From contig OX155952.1 in assembly GCA_944548615.1 (NCBI GenBank), positions 38,042,850-38,106,849 on the forward strand: a DNA stretch of 64,000 nt. The letters run 5' to 3'. The notes under the pieces are model-generated. The model had not been told where the DNA came from. It made no database searches and saw only the letters and a list, made by a program, of their open reading frames with translations. Each line of letters opens with the position of its first letter. Within the stretch, counting starts at the first letter, position 1. The stretch comes from Micropterix aruncella. Lineage: Eukaryota > Arthropoda > Insecta > Lepidoptera > Micropterigidae. The translations under genes were made by a program, and so were the position numbers. Shown here piece by piece: positions 23,556-34,196 of this stretch.

Positions 23556-25617
23556 AGACGAGAACAATTTTATTATTCCTTATATTATAAATGTCCTCTT
23601 CAAAATATTTATATTGGAGAATGCGTATTATTAAGCGCTCGGCTTGTTTAAGGTCCTCTGGAGATGCAATCAGGTTTTCTCTCCTAGGAAGTCTTTTGAC
23701 AAATCTTAGCACGAACACAACCGTTTTAATTAGTTGACTCCAGGAAGAAATTCTCAAACAAAGCTGATAAACGACATTCTCTTCCCGCGAAGATGTAACT
23801 ACGGGGAAAGATTTTGGTCGCTCCTCGGGCAACGTCTCATCAATTGATATATCACTAAACGTATTAATCGGCCAATCTGACGGCTTTGACGAAGCCCACG
23901 AGGGTCCCTTGAACCATAACTGATGAGTCAATAGCTTTTCGGGAGACAAACCACGAGAGAGGCAATCGGCAGGATTCTCAGAGCCGGCCACATGGAAGAA
24001 GATACTAGGCGAATAGTTCTCTGTTACCTTAACGATCCGATTTGCCACAAATGTTTGCCATCTATGTGGCGATGAATTCAACCAACATAAGACAACCTTT
24101 GAATCAGTGAAGCCATACACACGGGATATATCGTAACGTGGACTATATGTGTCGCACACACGACGGAGCAATCTTGACAATAGCTCAACGGCGCAAAGCT
24201 CTAATCTTGCAACCGTGAGTGTCTTTGTTGGCGATAGTTTAGACTTAGCACACACAAGCTGAGTGCTGATATGATCGGCACGAGTGATGTGTAGGTAAAC
24301 AACCGCTCCGTACGCGCGCTCACTTGCGTCTGCAAATCCTAAGACGTTAACAATCACCCCGGCGCTTACGCCTACGTGTCTAGGTATTCTTAAGCCATTT
24401 AAACAGGGTAGTTTTGAACAGAAGTTGTGCCACGATTTTTCAATATGTGGCGGAGGACAATCGTCCCAATCACACTTAATAAGCCAAAGCTCCTTTATTA
24501 ACAGCTTGGCATAAAGAATAGTAGGAGCCACAAATCCTAAGATGTCCCATAAACGCGCTACTGTTGACAGGATGACACGTTTTGTGCACCTATTATCAGG
24601 AGCGTTGATTTGAAAGACAAAACAATCATCAGACATGGACCACCTTAGACCCAATATCTTATGCTGTGTTTGCTTATCGAACTCTACTTCTGAAGTCATT
24701 TTGTGGGACTCTGGTATGTTTTCTAATACACTCTTGGAATTTGATGTCCACTTCATTAGGTCGAACTGACCGCATTTGAAAAGCTGAATCAGTTCGTTTA
24801 CGGTCTCTACAGCTGAAGACTCTTCTGGAAGACTATATGCAATATCATCCATGTACAGAGAACTAGAGATAACTTTAGCAGCCTTAGGATATTTATCTCC
24901 TTCGTCGGACGCTAATTGTTTTACTACTCGTAGGGCGTGGTAAGGACTTGACTTAAATCCGAAGCATACCCTATTCAGCTCAAAGACTTGCATAGGACTG
25001 TGGGGACTAAAGCGATATAGAATACGCTGAAATCGACGATCTTCAGGACGCATACCTATTTGTAAAAACATTTGTTTCACATCAGCACAGAAGGCGACCG
25101 AAAACAAACGAAAATTCAAGAGTATACAAAATAAATCACCCTGTAGGTTGGGACCTGAGTGTAGTAGATCGTTAAGAGAGTAGCCTGTGCTAGTTGTGCA
25201 ACTGGCATCAAGAACCGGTCTAAGTTTTGTAGACTTATCTGGTCTGAAAACCCCGTGGTGAGGGACGACATATGAGAGGGTGCTGACATTGCTATCAATA
25301 GCCACCGGTGACAAATACCCATCTTCGATATAATCACGTATTACCTTATCATAGGCTTCTCGCAAGGGAGCGCATGATTCGAGTTTTCGTTCAAGGCAAA
25401 TAAAACGCTTCTCAGCGACCCTTTGAGAATCACCCAATAAATAGGCATCCAGTCGAAAAGGTAAGGCAACGACGTACCTACCGTTAGAGTCACGTGTCGT
25501 GGTGACCGAGAAATGCTCCTCACACTCCAGATCATTAGGATCTTGGACTGGTGGGATACATATTTCCTCCAATTCCCAGAAGCGTTTTACAACGACGTCC
25601 AGGGAATCTCGAGACAC
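23551..25617 (-). CDS. BEL/Pao reverse transcriptase and RNase H
   Basis: A 688-codon frame. It follows the Gag-protease frame in the same phase, separated only by TGA, so its GTG-like start is not a real start. Residues 5-20 carry the family block VVVKRFWELEEI. The reverse transcriptase includes KLRPVLDAS, FCADVKQMFLQI (first catalytic Asp) and SLYMDDIAYS (YMDD at 255-258). The RNase H part includes GFADASERAYGAVVYL (D430), ARLELCAVELLSRLL and GFTDSKVVLCWL, so the D-E-D set is present. It copies the RNA genome into cDNA inside the particle. It ends at VLVF and a stop caused by the frame change into integrase. Confidence 0.93.
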   Translation of the reverse strand: MSRDSLDVVVKRFWELEEICIPPVQDPNDLECEEHFSVTTTRDSNGRYVVALPFRLDAYLLGDSQRVAEKRFICLERKLESCAPLREAYDKVIRDYIEDGYLSPVAIDSNVSTLSYVVPHHGVFRPDKSTKLRPVLDASCTTSTGYSLNDLLHSGPNLQGDLFCILLNFRLFSVAFCADVKQMFLQIGMRPEDRRFQRILYRFSPHSPMQVFELNRVCFGFKSSPYHALRVVKQLASDEGDKYPKAAKVISSSLYMDDIAYSLPEESSAVETVNELIQLFKCGQFDLMKWTSNSKSVLENIPESHKMTSEVEFDKQTQHKILGLRWSMSDDCFVFQINAPDNRCTKRVILSTVARLWDILGFVAPTILYAKLLIKELWLIKCDWDDCPPPHIEKSWHNFCSKLPCLNGLRIPRHVGVSAGVIVNVLGFADASERAYGAVVYLHITRADHISTQLVCAKSKLSPTKTLTVARLELCAVELLSRLLRRVCDTYSPRYDISRVYGFTDSKVVLCWLNSSPHRWQTFVANRIVKVTENYSPSIFFHVAGSENPADCLSRGLSPEKLLTHQLWFKGPSWASSKPSDWPINTFSDISIDETLPEERPKSFPVVTSSREENVVYQLCLRISSWSQLIKTVVFVLRFVKRLPRRENLIASPEDLKQAERLIIRILQYKYFEEDIYNIRNNKIVLVF

Positions 25618-25626
25618 TACTGAACA

Positions 25627-27552
25627 TCATGAGACCAAGTCATGAATATGCGTAGACTGAAGCGTGGGCAATAACCCAACGACGACAAAACCTAACACAG
25701 TTTCAATAACTGGTGGAATATTATCACACTGGGTATTAATTATCCTACCTGGTAGCAATAAATGTGGAAATAATGAAGCGCCTATTAAAGCCTCGATAGG
25801 GCCAGGCGTAGCAAAAATTTCATCGGCAAGAGGTAGTGACCTCAAATGTGGAAGCGCGGCCTCGTCTATTGGAACCGACGGCAACTCACTAGTAATACGA
25901 TCGACAATAAGAGCACTCATGTCATAACTTATACCTAAGTTAAACCTAGAAAGGAAAGTTAGATTAACTTTACCTAGAGTAGGTTTACTTAAACCACCTA
26001 CGCCCGTAACCACTACCTTCGACTTTTCATAACGCTTGAGGCCAAGTTTTTCACAACAGTCATTTGTTATAAAATTGCTTTGAGAAGCCGAGTCTAAAAG
26101 ACATCTAACAATCTGATTATTCACTACGACTTGAACGGTGGCAAGCGCGACTGTGGTAGTTGTAGCTGACTTGGACCTTTGCGAAAGAGTCGACAACTTG
26201 TCGTTTGTATTACATGTAGCACACAACGTTGCGTCTCTGCGCCCTGCGTCGTTATCGAAGGTTGTCTCAGGCTTCGTGTTAGAAGGCGAGTTCGATGTGG
26301 AACTACTAATTTTATCATTATTATTAAAATGTAACAACGTGTGGTGTTTCTGTTTACACATCGTACACTTCTGATTTGATTTACAGAGACCTGTCTTATG
26401 TTTTATACCCAGACAATTTAAACAGGCGTTATTTGCTTTAATATGAGCGAACCTATCAGCAGGTGTCATTTTATTGAACAAAGGGCATTTATAGAGATAT
26501 TCATGTGTTATATTATTGCATAAACACCTTAAATTATTTTGCTCATTTGAAACATATGATTGAGGGCTTGGCATTCGTTGGTTCGAACTAAGACGACTAG
26601 CTTTGCTGTTCATATTGATAGTGGTCCTAGATTGGACATTACAGGTTTGATAAACTCGAATCTGAGTCCTCACGAAATCAACTAATTGTGAAAATGTAGG
26701 TATTTCTACATCACGAACCTGCGATTCAAAACCTTTGATTGTATCTGTATCGAGTTTTTTCAACGTTATATGTAGCAACAAATAATCTGCTAAATCGTCC
26801 AATTTTAAATTCTTCAGTGCACCAACAGCGGTGCTAACCCTATCCATAAAAGACTGAAAATTATTCTGTGACGCTCCTCCATTTAATTTAAAGTTCAAAA
26901 TCTGCTCTACGTGAGCCGAAGCCAAAAGACGTTTGTCTTCGTATCTATCAATTAAAGTTTTTAATATTAAAGAGTAATTCTGACCATCTGGAGTGATACC
27001 TGAAATCACGTTTAAAGCTCCTTGCGATAATTTACTCATCAGATAATACACTCTCTCGTCATCTGTAAGCGACGTGTTATCGTGTATTAGAGATTTAAAG
27101 TTGGCATAAAACAGCGGCCAATTCTTTACGTCCCCGTTGAAAGACATAATTTCCAAAGGTGGAAGTCTTGGCTTTGTCGCCTCACGACAAGTCTCAGTGT
27201 CCTTAATGGACGTCGATATTTTTTGCTTAACAGACAGCCGGTCAAGAGCACGCTTACTTGTACAATACATGTCCTCAAATGAGGTAAATGTATCGTAACA
27301 CGGCGTCGCGGTTGGGTCAGCTCTAATCTTTAAAATATTATAATCATCTAAAACGGCACGAAACTCTGACCGTATATCTGCCATAGAAATAGATGCATTG
27401 AGAAATGGCTCACTTGTTCTTTCGGTAGTGCCTACATTCTTTGATAAATCAAATATTTTTTGCATTCTCTCAAATAGAGCATTACGTTTTGCACGTGCTA
27501 TTTGTAACTTAATTGCATCCATGCTAGCTTCCTTATCGGGATCACGAGACAT
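25627..27552 (-). CDS. BEL/Pao Gag and aspartic protease
   Basis: A 641-codon frame that starts at ATG 27552 (MSRDPDKEAS). Residues about 140-300 match the Gag region that is annotated as DUF1759 in this family (PPLEIMSFNGDVKNWPLFYA, LSQGALNVISGI). Two zinc-knuckle-like motifs follow: CLNCLGIKHKTGLC and CTMCKQKHHTLLH. The retropepsin active site is LLDSASQSNFIT with Asp 487, which is DSA and so within the family's D-S/T-G/A pattern. Gag forms the particle and the protease cuts the polyprotein. The frame ends HDLVS then TGA, after which the same frame continues into the reverse transcriptase. Confidence 0.93.
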   Translation of the reverse strand: MSRDPDKEASMDAIKLQIARAKRNALFERMQKIFDLSKNVGTTERTSEPFLNASISMADIRSEFRAVLDDYNILKIRADPTATPCYDTFTSFEDMYCTSKRALDRLSVKQKISTSIKDTETCREATKPRLPPLEIMSFNGDVKNWPLFYANFKSLIHDNTSLTDDERVYYLMSKLSQGALNVISGITPDGQNYSLILKTLIDRYEDKRLLASAHVEQILNFKLNGGASQNNFQSFMDRVSTAVGALKNLKLDDLADYLLLHITLKKLDTDTIKGFESQVRDVEIPTFSQLVDFVRTQIRVYQTCNVQSRTTINMNSKASRLSSNQRMPSPQSYVSNEQNNLRCLCNNITHEYLYKCPLFNKMTPADRFAHIKANNACLNCLGIKHKTGLCKSNQKCTMCKQKHHTLLHFNNNDKISSSTSNSPSNTKPETTFDNDAGRRDATLCATCNTNDKLSTLSQRSKSATTTTVALATVQVVVNNQIVRCLLDSASQSNFITNDCCEKLGLKRYEKSKVVVTGVGGLSKPTLGKVNLTFLSRFNLGISYDMSALIVDRITSELPSVPIDEAALPHLRSLPLADEIFATPGPIEALIGASLFPHLLLPGRIINTQCDNIPPVIETVLGFVVVGLLPTLQSTHIHDLVS

Positions 27553-28531
27553 TTTATAAGAGTTTATTTATTTATCGTCTATACAGCTATGAATGGATTA
27601 CAAGTAAACAAACTAATATTTAATAATATACTTTGACAAGTTGTTATGAACCAAACAAATTTGCAAACAATAACAAATATATATTTGATAATAAACTATT
27701 AATTACTCAGATATTTTATGTAACTAAACAAGTTTATTTTCAGGAATAATAATTATAGAATATTACGATCCCTTTTTAAATATAATTTATATAATGAAAG
27801 TCCCATAACTGGTAACTTCACCCTACCGAACTGTTTTGCTAAACCAAATTCGTAAACAAGATATTATTATATTATTTTGTTTCCTTATCTAGCTAGTGAA
27901 ACCGGTTTTTTCAATAAACGGTTGCAATCCTACAAACGTAACGTACAGTGTCTCTATAAATAATGAGACAGTAACTAATATTTAACAAAGATTTATAATA
28001 TTGTGAGCGGCAAGCCTTTATATGATTTGGTGATAAATTTATAACAATTAAACAATTAATAAGCATTAAATAATCTATGTAAACAAACAAAATGGGTATT
28101 TTATTTTATGTAGGACAAATATAATTTATTATATATAAATTACGGCTATCAACCATTCAGCTTAGCTGAGCAAGTATACCCATGCAAAATGCAATAAGTA
28201 TATGTACTATACTCGCGGCATAAAGTGTGAAGTCTGCAGTAATTTAATATGCCGGGTGTACCTACCTGTAAAACAAAGCACCCGCCGCCCGAATCCAATT
28301 AATGTGGGCAGATCTGTATTTTTTACCAATTTTAAACAGCTTAACACGAATATAATGTTTTATTATGTAGATATGTTTAATTTTACCAATGATGTCTATA
28401 AATAATAATTATGTGAATATGAATCTCCTACATACGATATTCCAAAAGGCAACCCGTAATGGCGGAAGTATTTATTCTGTTTTCGTACTCAAATGGACAA
28501 AGTATTTTAAATCCGGATCGTATGGACCAAA
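27553..28531 (-). promoter_or_regulatory. BEL/Pao 5' leader and putative primer-binding site
   Basis: The AT-rich leader between the 5' LTR and the Gag start carries no coding region. Two bases after the LTR the coding strand reads tggtccatacgatccgg, which begins TGG as tRNA primer sites do. I could not match it to a particular tRNA. Confidence 0.55.
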
Positions 28532-28857
28532 TGTTGGGGTTTTAGTTTATATATATAGAGTGGACTGTGAGGAAGGTTGGTTAATTTAAAGGGATTATAG
28601 ACATCATTATGGAGAGTAGAAGGAATCAAATTTACGCACCTTTCTATTTTTCTCGCGATTCCTTGCTGCAATTTTCACTCCAAGTCTTCGGCTGGCCAGC
28701 TCACGGACGCGATAATTACTCTCACAGCACGATTAACGAGAACACTCACAGGAGCACGTCTAGTTCGGCCGGCGCGTAAATTTCTCACTGATTGGGATTG
28801 GGAGGTAGGTAGGATATAAATATATTTTATACGGCATAATAGAAAATGGCCTAACCA
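28532..28857 (-). repeat. 5' LTR of the BEL/Pao element
   Basis: On the plus strand it runs TGTTGGGG...CTAACCA. It is 326 bp against 327 bp in the other LTR and is followed by the second AGTAC target copy. On the coding strand it is the transcribed 5' LTR, so the element's promoter lies here. Confidence 0.95.
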
Positions 28858-28986
28858 AGTACCGGTGTCAAGTAATATAGTTATCTAAATAGTTTTAATG
28901 TTACTTGATTTTATTGTAATATTACACTCAAAAATTCATGTTTTTATAATATTGTTAATAAAGGCTATTAATATTATTATTATTAC
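28858..28986 (+). other. 3' UTR and (ATT)n tail of the RTE LINE
   Basis: This is the continuation of the RTE sequence that was broken at 21883. It holds an aataaagg polyadenylation-like word and ends in attattattatt, a usual RTE-type short tail. Confidence 0.65.
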
Positions 28987-29012
28987 TTGTTCAAACAGGC
29001 AGGGTGAGTTTT

Positions 29013-29285
29013 TTATTAGCGGCATCCTTGAAGTGGGTGTATTAGTACGAGCAAACAAGCAACTTTTCATTAAAAAAAAAAAAGAAAGAAAACAAAAAAA
29101 AAATTTTTTTTTAATTTCCAAAAAAAATATATGTTTCATAAAATAGTATAAAAGAGTTGAGCGCGTTACGCCATCTAGCGGTAGGTAAATTATTGCAAAT
29201 AATATTATTCACGATATTCTACCTACTGCTTGATGGCGCAGCGTATTTTGTTATAGCGTTTATAGTATTTTTTACGTTGCTTGAA
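29013..29285. mobile_element. Foldback MITE, family 1, copy 2
   Basis: The left end ggcatccttgaagtgggtg and the motif gtacgagcaaacaagcaact match the copy at 473-776. The centre repeats the gccatctagcg...gatggcgca inverted motif (29170-29240). The right end is poorly preserved or truncated. Two A/T runs lie between the end and the centre. Confidence 0.65.
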
Positions 29286-29729
29286 TAAAAAGGTGGCGAG
29301 GGCGGCTTTGTTTGCCAACGGCCAAATGAACAAACAAGCGACTTCGGCGATACGTAATAGAGTTAAAAGTCTATACGTGCCTAACGAGTCCAACAAGTAC
29401 CGTCCGATCTGCTCGCAGAGCGTGTTGCCAACTATGTATTGTTTATGGACAATTAGAGGTTAAATAAATTACATAACGGTAGACGGCCGGACGACTGCAG
29501 CGAGGCGAGAGCGAACTACGAACCCTGCCATACGGTGGTTAACCACGCGAAATGCAGTCAACCCCATACATCATCGCATTGTGTTTCGTTTTGTTTGTAT
29601 CGTTCCTTTCCATTCGAATCGAAACCAATACAGAATTTACAACCCGCACATTCTGGAGAGATTAATTATTTTCATTGTTTCTTATTTATTGAACTTATTA
29701 TAGGTACTGGAGAATACATATATTAAATA
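29286..29729. other. No gene recognised
   Basis: Moderately GC-rich, with 60-codon chance frames and no recognisable motif. Confidence 0.5.
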
Positions 29730-29960
29730 TAAATCCAGTTTCTCTTATCTTGCCCCCAAATTTTATAATCGCCTACCACCAAACATTAAAGACATTAAAT
29801 TTCATATAAATTTAATAATAGTTTGAGTGCCTACCTCTTAATTGTACAAATGCAGATATAGAACACCTTGTTAAATAATTGAATCTTTATAATAAAACAT
29901 AATAGTATATGTAGTACATAATAAAAACATAATAGTATAAATTAAAAGATCCCAGTTTAA
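29730..29960 (+). pseudogene. LINE 3' end relic
   Basis: The frame LAPKFYNRLPPNIKDIKFHI runs to a stop at about 29826 and matches the end of the fragment at 18370-18765. It is followed by a short AT-rich 3' UTR with ataataaaacat words. Only the last ~30 codons are left. Confidence 0.65.
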
Positions 29961-30478
29961 TGTAAATTAGAATATACTGCTTAACCACTACAAATACAAA
30001 CGACCGATATATCAGTATTTATGGTTTCAAAGCTTTTCCCGGAAGAAATAAATTTCCATTTTCGACATGTATCGTAATTACAATTAAACTCAACGCCATA
30101 TTATGTTGGGGTCGGCCAAGACTGTTAGTCCATGAATTTGACGCCGCACATTCAGGCTGAATAGTTATTGTCTGACATATGACACCTTTTATGGAGACTT
30201 GTCGACTTCGGAAAGTCTAAAATCGTGATTTTACATTGGGAATGCGCAGTTAACGGTATTACACAATTAGTGACACAATCTTTCATCCTTCTTCATTAAA
30301 ACGAAACCAGATGCTATATGTTTGAAATTACAGTCAGATACTGTCCCTCATTTGGGCGTGATTGCTTCCCCATACCTACCTGGAATAGATTTAAAAATCG
30401 TTTTCAAGTCAAAACTTATGTTATGCTTAAAATAAGTTAAAATAAAAAACAACCTTTTTTAAAAATGCGCTGTCCCTA
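29961..30478. other. No gene recognised
   Basis: AT-rich, with no supported feature. Confidence 0.5.
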
Positions 30479-30715
30479 ACCAACCCTTGGTGCATCAGCC
30501 ATGTCATAGTGGAACTCAGAACGGGGTATCATAATTGAATGCTACACATAATTTTATGTTTGTGCTGTTGACCGTTGAGGAGCCCTCTGTGGAAGCCAAC
30601 CCTGGATGCAGCAGCCATATTGCGGTGAAACATAAAACGGGCTATCATAATTGAATGCGTATACAAAATTTCGTGTCTGTGCTGTCGACCGTTGAGGAGT
30701 CCCCTCGTCCCCCCA
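30479..30715. repeat. Two-copy 117-bp tandem repeat
   Basis: The period is 117 bp, measured between the two accgttgagg words (30571 and 30688). Other shared words are tatcataattgaatgc and gggctatcat/gggtatcat. The period is a multiple of three and a minus frame stays open across both units, but the coding value of that frame is doubtful. Confidence 0.85.
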
Positions 30716-30772
30716 CCTTGCAAGATTTGACCTAAATAAAGATACATATTTATCAAACATTGCAAGGTAATT

Positions 30773-30794
30773 AAAAGCTTTTTAAAAAGCTTTT
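30773..30794. repeat. Perfect 22-bp palindrome
   Basis: AAAAGCTTTTT joined to its exact complement, with no loop. No function is implied. Confidence 0.95.
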
Positions 30795-31722
30795 ACGAGA
30801 CACGCATTCGTATACAGTATTAACCTTCGTTAATCAAATTCTTATCAATTTCTATTAATCGATTGCATTTTTCTGATTCATCAGCGCGTTTTACTTAGCG
30901 TGAAATATAAGTTTTATTCTCATCATTAGCTCAGGCGCAGGCTTAATCCAAATGCTTAAATCCCCGCTCAAGTCGTAAGTACTTTTAGCTGAAAAGGGGA
31001 CACATTCATTCTGTCGCTGGTCCGGCTTTTCTGATAATATCCGTCCCGAGTTCCACAGCTTGGATTAAAACTAGAAGCAGCTTGGTTAGATATTGGGTTA
31101 TACGCAGATTAAAAAAATAAAAGATAAGTTACGGATTAATTGTTGGCAAATAATTCCTATAAACTATACATACGTTATGATTTTATTTCATTATATTTTA
31201 TTTTATTACGTAACGTACAAATAAAAGAACTGGACATGCAGATTGTTGATAATAGTTAGAGATTAATACATAATAATTACAAAGAAATATCAATGAGACA
31301 GAGATAATGATACGGCTGAATGAGTTAAGGAAGAAAGAAAAGATAACAAGAATTACTTTTAGTGTGGTTCAACGCAAATGAAATATAACTAAATATTAGC
31401 GAAACTAAAACTGTAAATTTTACTTATACGTGACTATTTTAAAATTGACTATGTTGAACAGGACACTTTTTAGGATTAGATATAAAGAGGAATTAAGGTG
31501 GAATTTTCATATCGATGGTATCGATGGAGCTGGCAAGGTTTGTAGCGCCATATATTCTTTTTGAAAAAAGAATAAAAACATGTGTCTCGCGGCTGCGGAA
31601 TCGGCATGTTTCGCATATTTCAATTCGATCATGACTTGCGTTTTTTTTATTTTGGGGTAACGCCCGAAACTAGCAAAAAAAACTGCTAAAAAGGCGGGAA
31701 TAATGGCCATGTACTCTGCTTT
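30795..31722. other. No gene recognised
   Basis: AT-rich, with no supported coding or repeat feature. Confidence 0.5.
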
Positions 31723-32460
31723 TTAACACGCTTTTATTCGCTTGACCTGTATGTATCAATCTATCAATTAACGGAATATTGCAAGTCAAATTTCAACCAC
31801 TTCTGATAGTCGTATCAACTTCAAACTTAGCAATTATTTGTAGCTATGATAACAATACAATAATGTGGTATAATCGATCTGATCTGATAATAGAGTCGGA
31901 AGGTAGAATGAGCATAACAAAACGAAGTACCCGAGCGGTGTTTTGGGCTTGCTGGAATCGGCTTGAGATGTACTCTCGTCATGAATGATTTCCAGGGTCT
32001 GGTGATGAAGCCGGCAGGTTGGTACTGGAATTCCTTAACGGAACAACTTATCTTAGCCATGTTTAGGCTTGTATCGTCTTGAGACGTTTTGAATCGTCTT
32101 AAAATGTACTCTAATCATGAATGACAGATTGTGATAAAACTAAAAGTACTTTTTAGTCTAATCACGTTTTGTGATAAGAATAAAAAGTATAAAATAAAAT
32201 AAAAGTCTCAAAAACTAAAAAAACACGCTTCTATAAGTACTGCTCTAAAAAGCAAAAAATAAATAACCACTCTGTTTACCCCGTAAGGGACTCAGTGCCA
32301 GCAATGTTTGTAATTAACAATATTATTTAAGTGTAAAAAAGTAGGGAGTTTTTTCTTCAAATCAAATCCTTAGTGAAATGCTACTCCTTAGTGAAATGTC
32401 TCCAAAAAAGCATTCTTTTGAAATATTATGTATCTAAAAAAATGCTAGATGCCAAATTCC
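31723..32460. mobile_element. Repeat B element, copy 1
   Basis: Shares its whole layout with 55590-56750: an aacacgctttta end, a gaccgtatgt-like leader, about two units of a ~112-bp tandem repeat (catgaatgatttccagggtc), a conserved hairpin (32147-32189) and a tail with taccccgtaagggactca. The right inverted arm seen in copy 2 is missing here. It is non-coding, probably a non-autonomous DNA transposon. Confidence 0.7.
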
Positions 32461-33079
32461 ATCCCAATAGGATTAAGCGTGTCGGCGCTATCGTGAAGTA
32501 ATACACACAGAGCACTCTTCGGTTTAAATATTTTCAACGCCAATCGCCACATCCACTGGACGACAACGGAGAGCACTTGAGTCTAACCTACACATTGGAT
32601 TTCTTGAAACAATGTCGTTTTGTTCTTACGTTTTTATACATAATAATAAAGGTTCAATCGTAAGTTTTTTGATTGCAAGGAATTTGTTGAAACTCCATTA
32701 CTCGATTATATTTTTCATCATGCTCCTTACGGGTAATATGAAAATAACGTTATAATGTAGCTTCAACATAATTCTTGTAACTGACTATTACTTTACGTAT
32801 GTAATAACATGCTGTCATGGTAAAAGCAAGTGTATTTACCATGCCCGTGACATGGTAACTACACCGTTACGCGTCATGTTGATACATACGTACATACCTC
32901 AGTACGTATTTATAGTAGAAACAAAATTAGCTTCAAATCGGCAGTACGAACCGCCCTTGAAGCAGCAACGACAACTGCCAGTAATTATTGATTTGTTATA
33001 TGTATGTATAAATATAATGTAACTTATATATGTATTCCCATTTACTTATTTTGAATTTATGTTGTATAAGTATGATTTA
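32461..33079. other. No gene recognised
   Basis: AT-rich. A palindromic word group catggtaa/ttaccatg lies near 32817-32860. Confidence 0.5.
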
Positions 33080-33265
33080 TATGTTTGCGGTTAACTCTTT
33101 TACGGTCATTTGACATTTTTTGGTTGGTGGGGATGAGTCCTTGCCGCGTGGACTTGGACGATGAGTTCTCCCGGCAAAGTTACATTTTCGGCAGTTACAT
33201 TGGCCGTCTACAAATGCATCGGGAGGACTGCCGTTTATTTCCACGCGGTATAGACCCGTTTTCTC
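33080..33265 (-). other. 62-codon GC-rich open stretch, possible exon or old coding relic
   Basis: On the minus strand the frame is open from a TGA at 33266-33268 to a TAA at 33077-33079. It encodes GLYRVEINGSPPDAFVDG then QCNCRKCNFAGRTHRPSPRG. It is GC-rich against an AT-rich background and has a Cys cluster (C-x-C-x2-C). There is no ATG at its beginning, so it would need to be an exon or a fragment. I see no strong splice signals and do not recognise the family. Confidence 0.25.
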
Positions 33266-34196
33266 TCAACTAATAAATATTTACGGATGTATTTTTTGTT
33301 TCATAATTTAGTTTGAAAAATATTTTTCAAATAATTTCGAACGGCGTAAGTTATAATCGGCATAAGAACATGTTTTTTTAAGAATTATGTATCTAATTAT
33401 AAGTTCATGCTGTTACTTACCTAAATAAAGAAATAAAATGTTATGTACGTAATCCCGTTTGAAACGTGCGTATTTCCGTTTATTACAGCGTTGTATTTTT
33501 TTTCAGTGTCGACAACAGCGATCGTAACACCACCGAAATTTCTACAGCTACACACTTCGTGCGGTAAAATCCATTTTTTGCTAATTTAAATTGAGTTTTC
33601 TGTTTAGAGCCGTTGGCTACACGCGCCTGCACTGCGGCAGTTGGCTCCCCGAACGATTCCCGCCCATGTGAACATAAACGAGCGCAATAAACAAAATCAA
33701 TTAAACAAAACAAGTGACGCCGCTTTAGTACGACGAAAACGCATTAAAACAGAATTTAAAACGGACAAGTTTGCATTAGGATTCACAATGCAATTTACTC
33801 GGTAATCCATGCCGCATACGTATTGTCGCCCGCACTCGATCCAGACATTTGCGGCAGTTTATTTACCAGTCCAACGAGGGAAACGAGAATAGCATGTGAA
33901 TAATATGTTACCATTCACTTTACCCTTGGCAGTATTTACTCTGTGCCAGCATCAGTTAGCATTGTCATAAGTTGAATAAGTGGCGAATCAAAGCATGTGT
34001 TCAACAAAGAGCTGAAATGCCAGAGCAAACAGCAGTAGCAAGGAGCCACATTTGACTGGGATTTAATTAATAAATTTACGCAAATGCGACGTAATTCCGA
34101 ATCCCATGTTATAAAATACGATGTTCAATACAGACTGGTGTTTTTATTGCAACTATTGAGAAGGCATCTTAGAGGCATCAAGACGTTGGCAGACTT
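33266..34196. other. No gene recognised
   Basis: AT-rich with a few GC-richer patches. The 76-codon minus frame at 33483-33713 has no recognised motif. Confidence 0.5.

Larger units (their letters stand above)
21884..28857 (-). mobile_element. BEL/Pao LTR retrotransposon, nearly intact
   Basis: A 6,974-bp element on the minus strand. It has LTRs of 327 bp (21884-22210) and 326 bp (28532-28857) that differ by one substitution and one 1-bp indel, and a 5-bp target duplication AGTAC (21879-21883 and 28858-28862). The interior holds a ~980-bp leader, a Gag-protease frame, a reverse transcriptase-RNase H frame and an integrase frame, in the order of BEL/Pao elements. The coding region is one open frame in this family; here it is broken by a single in-frame TGA at 25627-25629 and by a one-base frame change near 23550. 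High LTR identity means a recent insertion. It sits in the 3' UTR of an RTE LINE. Confidence 0.95.
20222..28986 (+). mobile_element. RTE-clade LINE, 5'-truncated, split by two nested LTR insertions
   Basis: Three blocks belong to one element: 20222-20451 (reverse transcriptase fingers and palm), 21060-21883 (palm, thumb and C-terminus) and 28858-28986 (3' UTR ending in an (ATT)n run). If the two inserts and one copy of each target duplication are removed, the blocks join in order. The C-terminal block is of the RTE type: TYGCQTWSLSKQNIRKLETC, then RKLKWRWVGHM and the EVTEW motif. The element already carried a stop before the BEL/Pao insertion, because that insertion lies just after the stop codon. 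Confidence 0.8.

Noticed and set aside
22338..26374. Plus-strand open frames opposite the BEL/Pao coding region
   Set aside because: They are shadows of the minus-strand Gag, reverse transcriptase and integrase frames.
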